A stretch of DNA of 46,685 nucleotides, taken from positions 1 through 46,685 of the forward strand of contig CALMKH010000138.1 in the NCBI GenBank assembly GCA_937867025.1, written 5' to 3'. Shown in pieces: positions 41,655-46,685 of the stretch. The notes under the pieces were generated by a model. The model did no database searches. It was given only the letters and a program-made list of their open reading frames with translations, and had not been told where the DNA came from. The DNA comes from an uncultured Bacteroidota bacterium (GTDB lineage Bacteria; Bacteroidota; Bacteroidia; NS11-12g; UBA955). Each line of letters starts with the position of its first letter. Position 1 is the stretch's first letter. The position numbers and the translations under genes were made by a program.

Positions 41655-43235
41655 CTAGCGCATGGGCAGGAATACCTTGAAAACCGATCCTTTTCCCGGT
41701 TCACTTTCAGCCTCTATTCTCCCGCCCATTGCCTCCGCCTGGTTTTTGCATACGAATAAGCCCAGACCTTTTGTGTGGTTCCCGTTATGAAAAGTCTTAT
41801 ACATGCCGAATATCTTGTCACCCACCTTGTTCATATCCATCCCTGTGCCGTTGTCCTCAACACAGAGGCATACCATGTCATCCGGCAAACGTTCGGCATA
41901 CAGCCGTATGTCAGGATCGCGTGAAACACATCTGAATTGAATGGCGTTCGTGATCAGCTGCAACACAATGCTTTCAAGATACCCCGGGATAACATTCAGT
42001 ATGATATCGGAGGGAACCTGGTTTATTACCAGGCTGTTTTCCTTTATGATCTGAGAGTACAACGCCGTTATGATCTTTTCTATTTCCTGATGAAGCCTTA
42101 CGGGTACTCTTTGTTTCTGTTCGTTTTGCATGGTTACAATATCATTCAGATCGGATATGGTTTGTTCCAGTTTGACAATGCTCTTCTTAAGCATGGTATT
42201 CAGCTCGGCCTTTTCCTGTTTATCCCCTGCTTCTTCCATACAGTCTACCAACGCATTGATATTGGCACTTTGCGAACGTATATTGTGAGAGACGATATAG
42301 GCAAAATTCCTCAGCCGGGCATGCTGGCTTGTAGTTACCTCCACAAGTTTTTTCAATTCATTTTCATCTTTTTTTCTTTCCGTCATATCCTGCATAATTC
42401 CTATCAGCCTTATGCCCTCGCCTTTTTCATTGAGCACCATGAAGGCCCTGTCAAGGATAAATTTGTAGGATTTATCCGCGCACAGGAAACGGTATTCCAT
42501 TTCCACCTGCGTGATCCTGTTGCTGAAAACATCCTGTAACTGCCGGGATACCCTGTCTATATCATCAGGATGGATGTGCGACTGCCACCAGTTGATAATA
42601 TTGTCAACTTCGGTGCAGGTATAGCCGAACATTGTATAAATGCGGTCGTTGTAATACATCCTGTCTTTAAGTATGTCCCACTCCCAGATCGTGTCGCTGG
42701 TAGCGTTCGACAGGATGTTGTAACATTCCCTGGCTATTCTTGAATGCTCATTCGCCAGTTTTTTCTGGGTAATATCAATTCCGCTCGCCCTGACACCGAT
42801 CCTGACGCCATTATGATCATAAACCTGCTTCCAACCGACCGACACCCAGGGTACCGTGCCGTTTTTGTGATTGCACCTGAATTCAAGATTCTCGCCCTCT
42901 GTACACTTTGTCAGGGCCTCGTGCAGGATTTGACTGACTCTGGGTAAATCATCCTTATACACAACAATTTTAAGTATATCAGGTGTATTCAATATCTCAT
43001 CATCCGTATAACCTATGATCTTATGCATGCCAGGCACTGTCCATATCGGCCTGCCCTCCATATTGAAAATGGTATCCCATATATCTATAATAGGCTTCAT
43101 TGGATTCACAGGCAGAATATGCTCTATGCCATGAGAAGGGTTTGCTTTGCCTTTATTGTGCATCCCAGGTACACGGCTCCGGGGTTTTACAAGCTCCACT
43201 TCAGACTGTTTATTAAAATTAACCTCTAACTTCAT
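41655..43235 (-). CDS. PAS-domain sensor histidine kinase
   Basis: I place the start at ATG 43235 (MKLEVNFNKQSEVELV, 526 residues); the track's 43367 start is a TTG and would add 44 residues. Two PAS domains are visible: about 45-165 (IDIWDTIFNMEGRPIWTVPGM to GIRVRASGIDIT-type end GVRASGIDITQKK) and about 170-300 (NATSDTIWEWDILKDRMYYNDRIY to GIMQDMTERKKDE). HisKA has SHNIRSQSANINAL with phospho-acceptor His at about 316. The ATPase has LLQLITNAIQFR-like N box (LQLITNAIQFR), VEDNGTGMD and KGLGLFVCKNQAEAMGG. No transmembrane segment, so it is cytosolic. No response regulator is adjacent. Signal unknown. Confidence 0.86.
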   Translation of the reverse strand: MKLEVNFNKQSEVELVKPRSRVPGMHNKGKANPSHGIEHILPVNPMKPIIDIWDTIFNMEGRPIWTVPGMHKIIGYTDDEILNTPDILKIVVYKDDLPRVSQILHEALTKCTEGENLEFRCNHKNGTVPWVSVGWKQVYDHNGVRIGVRASGIDITQKKLANEHSRIARECYNILSNATSDTIWEWDILKDRMYYNDRIYTMFGYTCTEVDNIINWWQSHIHPDDIDRVSRQLQDVFSNRITQVEMEYRFLCADKSYKFILDRAFMVLNEKGEGIRLIGIMQDMTERKKDENELKKLVEVTTSQHARLRNFAYIVSHNIRSQSANINALVDCMEEAGDKQEKAELNTMLKKSIVKLEQTISDLNDIVTMQNEQKQRVPVRLHQEIEKIITALYSQIIKENSLVINQVPSDIILNVIPGYLESIVLQLITNAIQFRCVSRDPDIRLYAERLPDDMVCLCVEDNGTGMDMNKVGDKIFGMYKTFHNGNHTKGLGLFVCKNQAEAMGGRIEAESEPGKGSVFKVFLPMR

Positions 43236-43258
43236 GATCCGTACTTTTAATGTCACTG

Positions 43259-43375
43259 TTAAACCGGATTGGTAAACTGCGTCTTTTCCTTCCGCTTTAT
43301 ACGTAAATATACCGAACCCGAACAGGTTGGTATAAATAAGAGAATGATTGTCGAAGGCATAAGCCAATTTTCCAT
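43259..43375 (-). CDS. Possible upstream ORF in the kinase leader
   Basis: A 38-codon ORF (MENWLMPSTIILLFIPTCSG...) begins 17 nt after a perfect TAACTTTG box and ends 23 nt before the kinase ATG. It has a hydrophobic N-terminus. It overlaps the N-terminally extended kinase frame. There is no homology evidence, so treat as tentative. Confidence 0.25.
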   Translation of the reverse strand: MENWLMPSTIILLFIPTCSGSVYLRIKRKEKTQFTNPV

Positions 43376-43392
43376 TTCTGATTATTTTTTTA

Positions 43393-43400
43393 CAAAGTTA
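43393..43400 (-). promoter_or_regulatory. -7 box for the histidine kinase
   Basis: Minus-strand TAACTTTG is a perfect TAnnTTTG, about 157 nt before the ATG at 43235. It implies a long leader, or a start at TTG 43367. No clear -33 TTG. Confidence 0.45.
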
Positions 43401-43980
43401 TTTACGGCTTTGAACTTAGCCTCTCGGCTATTTAGCGTATTTTTACTGATGAAAAAGCGTATTTATTCTCCATTAACTGACCATGGAGGCACAATGTCTT
43501 CATGACCCACGTTTCATGAAGGAATTATCAGTTGAAAAAGTTAAAAATATATGCGTTTTTTTTTATTGTAGTGGTTAAGGGCTTACGTAAAGTCTCCGGG
43601 TAATCAAAGGTTGGCAAAAAGGGCCAATCAACCTAAATAAATACAAACTAATCCAACCATAGGTGACACTAACTGCTTTCCCCTGATTATCCCAGAACTT
43701 TACACCTCACTGCTTATGCAAGTACATGAACACTCATATAGCCAAAAAACCATTGACTATTTAACAACAAAACAACATGAACCAATCAAAAGCTCCGTCA
43801 GGAATACGATGACATGCAAACCCACTATTTTAAAGAACTTTATTCATGCCCCGCAGGCAAAATAAGAATTTATTTATCTTATGCTTTTCCGATCACCTGT
43901 TTCAGTAATCATCGAACACATTAGCGATAATAGAAACTCTAACTCCCTGAACCAACTTTTTAAACAATTTTTCTTTAAAA

Positions 43981-44018
43981 TTTTAATCATTTGAATGACA
44001 AATAATTACTGATTAAAA
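43981..44018. repeat. Spaced inverted repeat
   Basis: TTTTAATCA and TGATTAAAA, 9 bp perfect arms separated by 20 nt, within the gene-free region. No T-run directly follows. Function unknown. Confidence 0.5.
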
Positions 44019-44174
44019 ATATATCAAAATCGTAGAAATACCTAGGTGTTTAATGTTACAAAGAAAAAATTGTCATCCGCTAAAAATGGTAGGAGAGATT
44101 CTTGAAAAGTCGAAATCCATGACAAAAACCAAAAAAAATTTCGCCGCATACATCATTTTTCAGGTACATGCTTT

Positions 44175-44200
44175 TGACGTTTTTTGTCAGTAAAACGTCA
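44175..44200. repeat. 9-bp hairpin in the gene-free region
   Basis: TGACGTTTT / AAAACGTCA form a perfect 9-bp stem with an 8-nt loop, followed by TTTATTTTAT. It could be a terminator of an unrecognised plus-strand transcript or a regulator site. Confidence 0.5.
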
Positions 44201-44448
44201 TTTATTTTATCCCCGGCTTGCGTTACTTTCCGGGTAAATCATGCCCGAAAGCCCGCAATTAGTGGGGATAATGGTTCATCCGGACAATATCCTGGAGGTA
44301 TCCAGCTGGAAAAACCAAGGCAATAAAACCTTCGGGCGGCTCGTTTAACAGGTAAATCGCCCTGCGATCCGTTCATTGAAAATAATTTTCAACTGTATCA
44401 TATTTACTTTAAATCAATAATGTGTATTAACCCAAAAAAGGAAAAATT

Positions 44449-45258
44449 ATGGACAACCGGGAACAATTCGTTGTACAATCCATGGATGAGATTGTATTCG
44501 ACAAGAGAAACAAAAGTTACGGCGCTTATGCATTACGCCGTTCGTATCACAAACACCTGCTTAAGGCCATTGTCATATGCTTCGGCATGTTTTCATTCGG
44601 CCTCTACACGCCAAAAATGGCAAATGCCCTGGGATTACTGAGCAAAGAGGACAGCGGTATGGAAAAAACCGTTATCATCGACCTGAAGACAATAGAAGAT
44701 TTACCTGAAAAATTCGAGAAGGAAATTGAAAAGGTGGAGCGAAAGATCGAAGACAATCAGCAAAAATTCAAGGAACTGATTGCTGCAGATAAAGATGACA
44801 GGATGGATCCGAACATCCAAAATGACAAGCTTGACAATATTGGCGCGACAACCGTTGTAAACAAGGATACCACGCATGCAGTCGTTATATATAAGGAACC
44901 CGAAGAAGCGATTAAAATTGTGGAGACCAAACCCTTTGTGGAGGTTGACCAGAAAGCCCAGTTCATCGGAGGCATTGATGCGTTTCAGAAATTTCTTGAA
45001 ACTACGCTCATATATCCTAAAATGCCCCTCGAGGACGGAATTGAAGGTACTGCTTTCGTTACTTTTGTAGTGTCTCTGGATGGAAAAGTTACCGATGTGA
45101 AAATCTCGGGCACTTCAGGCAACACCGCTCTTGACGAAGAGGCCAGGCGCGTGATAAAAAGAGCTTCCGGTATGTTCAGGCCGGGAAAAGTAAAAGGCGA
45201 GGAAGTAATTTCATATTGTTCAATTCCCATCGAATTTGTAGTCGAAACGGATGATTGA
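44449..45258 (+). CDS. Energy transducer TonB family protein
   Basis: A 269-residue TonB-like protein that would pass proton-motive energy from ExbB-ExbD to outer-membrane TonB-dependent receptors. The N-terminus has DEIVFDKRNKSYGAYALRRSY, typical of Bacteroidota TonB, then one transmembrane segment (LLKAIVICFGMFSFGLYTP, about 38-56). A charged linker spans about 75-165. The C-terminal TonB domain runs from about 175 (FIGGIDAFQKFLETTLIYPKMPLEDGIEGTAFVTFVVSLDGKV to PGKVKGEEVISYCSIPIEFVV). The P-rich linker of classical TonB is replaced by acidic/lysine sequence. ExbB/D and receptors are not adjacent. It converges with the helicase gene 23 nt away. Confidence 0.9.
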   Translation: MDNREQFVVQSMDEIVFDKRNKSYGAYALRRSYHKHLLKAIVICFGMFSFGLYTPKMANALGLLSKEDSGMEKTVIIDLKTIEDLPEKFEKEIEKVERKIEDNQQKFKELIAADKDDRMDPNIQNDKLDNIGATTVVNKDTTHAVVIYKEPEEAIKIVETKPFVEVDQKAQFIGGIDAFQKFLETTLIYPKMPLEDGIEGTAFVTFVVSLDGKVTDVKISGTSGNTALDEEARRVIKRASGMFRPGKVKGEEVISYCSIPIEFVVETDD

Positions 45259-45281
45259 TCCGGCTCCGGAGCCCGCCCGGT

Positions 45282-46685
45282 TTACTCAACCTCCTCTTCC
45301 ACACTCCCGGGCAGGGCTTCTGTCACATGTTTCTCCTTCTTCAGGTAATACTTGACAAAATTACACCAGTGGCAGTTCTCCCTGCCACAACCTTTTTCAA
45401 ATTCATGGTTCTTTATCTTCGTGTACACATCCCGGATCTGTCCTGTTACGATGGCAGCCTCAGCAGGTGTTATGACGAACACTTCATTATAAAACTGGTT
45501 GTGTTTATCGGGCTCGATAAAATTCATTTCACCGCGGGTCATTGTCCATTTATTGCTGTGATCGTGCTCGATCAGCAAATGGTAAAATATCATCTGGCGC
45601 CAGTAATCCCCTCCATAAATATCCTCATGAGTATCTTTTGACGGATCGGGTGGCGATGGAAGCTCTTTCGGAGGTTTGCACCTGAGCCTGGCCTTTTCGA
45701 AGGACCCGGTCTTAAAATCTATCACATAAGCGTTATTGCCTTCGAAAACGATACGGTCGAGCTTCCCTTTCACAGGCACGCCGGCAATTTCAATATTCGC
45801 CATGTTTCTTTCGGCCAGGAACACCTTTTCCGACTTCCACTGATCCGCATACCGCTCATAGTACTTGGGTAATATGATCTTTCCGCTAGCCATATACCGC
45901 TTATATCCCTTTTCTGTAAAACTGTCACGGTTCCGGTAGATCGACCTTTCAAAACCCTTGACAAATTCGTCTGCCGAAGGCAATACACCGGTATTCTTCA
46001 AGGTTTTGAATATTTCCTCCAGCGCATCGTGAATGGCCGTACCAAAACTGGCGCTCTCGCTTTTGGCACTGGGAACCCGCAGGACATGATTGAAGTAAAA
46101 CGTCAGAGGGCATTGAAGATATGTGTTCAGATGCGTCGCCGACATGGTGTAGTTGGAAAGAATCACATCCAGGTAGGCATGATCGATCAGCTCAAATTGA
46201 GGAGTTTCCTCATACCTGTAATACTGCGATTCAAACTCTAACACTGCCGCGTCATCCAGTATGGGATGCTGCACTTTCAGCCCTGCATGCTCCTCAAGCT
46301 CGGCAATGAACTGAAGTTTATTGACCTCCTTATCGTTTAGCTCCTTTCTGTAAAAGCTCATGTATAATCCTTTTCTGGCGCGGGTCATGCCGACATACAT
46401 CAGCCTCCTTATTTCCTCTATCTCCGATTCGCTTCCTTTTAATTCCGCATAGATTTTTGTCAGGTTAAAATCGTTGCTATTACCTCTTTTCCTTATCCAC
46501 TCGCTGTCCAGGGTGCGGATAATGAATACATGGTCGAATTCCAGCCCCTTACTGCCATGCAGGGTCATGAGGTTCACACTGTCAGGCACATGCAGTACCT
46601 GCAGCGCTTCAACAGGAATGTCGAAATCGCGGTACACCTGTACCGTGTCCAGAAGATCCCTGAGTTTCATGTCAGGCTGCCGCGA
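45282..46685 (-). CDS. UvrD-like helicase fused to RecB-type nuclease, C-terminal part
   Basis: The frame remains open through the right edge (SRQPD precedes the track's Met), so the 46670 start is an artefact and most of the helicase lies outside. Visible at the N-side are superfamily 1 motif V (NLMTLHGSKGLEFDHVFI) and motif VI (RLMYVGMTRARKGLY). A PD-(D/E)XK domain follows: GTAIHDALEE, KLDRIVFEGNNAYVIDFKTGS and WRQMIFYHLL. Cys in LQCPLTFYF plus CGRENCHWC at the end (CX4CX2C) could bind an iron-sulfur cluster, as in AddB, although the spacing differs from that of AddB. It probably acts in double-strand-break end processing; a single-chain helicase-nuclease is likely. Confidence 0.87.
   Translation of the reverse strand, partial: SRQPDMKLRDLLDTVQVYRDFDIPVEALQVLHVPDSVNLMTLHGSKGLEFDHVFIIRTLDSEWIRKRGNSNDFNLTKIYAELKGSESEIEEIRRLMYVGMTRARKGLYMSFYRKELNDKEVNKLQFIAELEEHAGLKVQHPILDDAAVLEFESQYYRYEETPQFELIDHAYLDVILSNYTMSATHLNTYLQCPLTFYFNHVLRVPSAKSESASFGTAIHDALEEIFKTLKNTGVLPSADEFVKGFERSIYRNRDSFTEKGYKRYMASGKIILPKYYERYADQWKSEKVFLAERNMANIEIAGVPVKGKLDRIVFEGNNAYVIDFKTGSFEKARLRCKPPKELPSPPDPSKDTHEDIYGGDYWRQMIFYHLLIEHDHSNKWTMTRGEMNFIEPDKHNQFYNEVFVITPAEAAIVTGQIRDVYTKIKNHEFEKGCGRENCHWCNFVKYYLKKEKHVTEALPGSVEEEVE

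Larger units (their letters stand above)
43376..44448. other. AT-rich intergenic region without a convincing gene
   Basis: About 1.07 kb between the histidine kinase leader (minus) and the TonB-family gene (plus). No ORF of 60 codons or more survives inspection; the track entries here are shadows or read into the neighbours. Seen in it: the kinase-side -7 box at 43393-43400, hairpin TAGCC-TCTC-GGCTA (43417-43430), a spaced inverted repeat at 43981-44018, a 9-bp hairpin at 44175-44200, and a 49-codon ORF at 43716-43865 that I do not accept. It may hold a small RNA or long 5' leader, but nothing is identifiable. Confidence 0.6.

Noticed and set aside
43716-43865. 49-codon plus-strand ORF (MQVHEHSYSQKT...) in the gene-free region
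   Set aside because: No promoter, no recognisable domain, and composition like random AT-rich DNA; kept only as a remark.
44420-44641. 73-codon ORF starting ahead of the TonB gene
   Set aside because: It reads the TonB coding region in another frame.

Overview
The window looks like a chromosomal segment of a Bacteroidota bacterium, probably on the Chitinophagia/Sphingobacteriia/Saprospiria side (inference; no rRNA is present to settle it). The evidence is a C-terminal type IX secretion (T9SS) sorting tail, Bacteroidota-type promoters (TTG about 20 nt ahead of TAnnTTTG), Bacteroidota-style lipoprotein signals (e.g. FATCKKDKK), a TonB with the RNKSYGAY-type N-terminus, a long PurF, and few strong Shine-Dalgarno sequences. 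Several genes start with TTG or GTG, or have an ATG only a few bases after a -10-like box. Most content is housekeeping. I found no CRISPR array, prophage, transposase or recognisable defence or biosynthetic island.

Layout. 1-1357 (minus): N-terminus of a secreted repeat protein with eight exact 49-residue repeats, cut by the window edge. 1604-4247: GH3-fold enzyme divergent from a serine-hydrolase lipoprotein. 4324-11167: tRNA-Leu(UAG), trigger factor, a MocR-type regulator facing two GNAT acetyltransferases, a small heme-binding-like lipoprotein, and clpP-clpX. 11338-16035: a giant PKD/T9SS protein. 16198-20806: fluoride channel crcB, then recQ overlapping two glycosyltransferases. The order tig/clpP/clpX/recQ recalls a conserved Bacteroidota cluster that here has been opened by insertions.

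20960-25572: mutL-rhomboid on plus, converging with fabG-tatC-rpiB on minus. 25762-29308 (minus): a beta-barrel-like protein, GNAT and Sm-like small protein set, then a secreted coiled-coil protein coupled by TGATG to a small HExxH protein. 29357-34614 (plus): two tandem paralogous lipoproteins, dnaK, then two tandem paralogous small secreted proteins. 34625-38358 (minus): alkaline phosphatase; long-form purF followed by a TrpG/PabA-type amidotransferase and a possible 40-residue coupled microprotein.

38539-43235 (minus): DUF4399 lipoprotein with a small PRPP-synthetase-named family protein, a three-gene ATGA-coupled set (unknown, GT2, sirtuin), and a PAS sensor histidine kinase. 43376-44448 is a roughly 1.1-kb AT-rich stretch without a convincing gene. 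The window closes with a TonB-family transducer (plus) and the C-terminal part of a UvrD-like helicase/RecB-type nuclease (minus, cut by the edge).

I did not find a clear new system. The observations most worth checking are the indel-free repeat array, the recurring -7-box-next-to-start architecture (possible leaderless mRNAs), the coiled-coil/HExxH pair, the tandem duplications on both sides of dnaK, the degenerate MutL endonuclease motifs and the empty region before the TonB gene.
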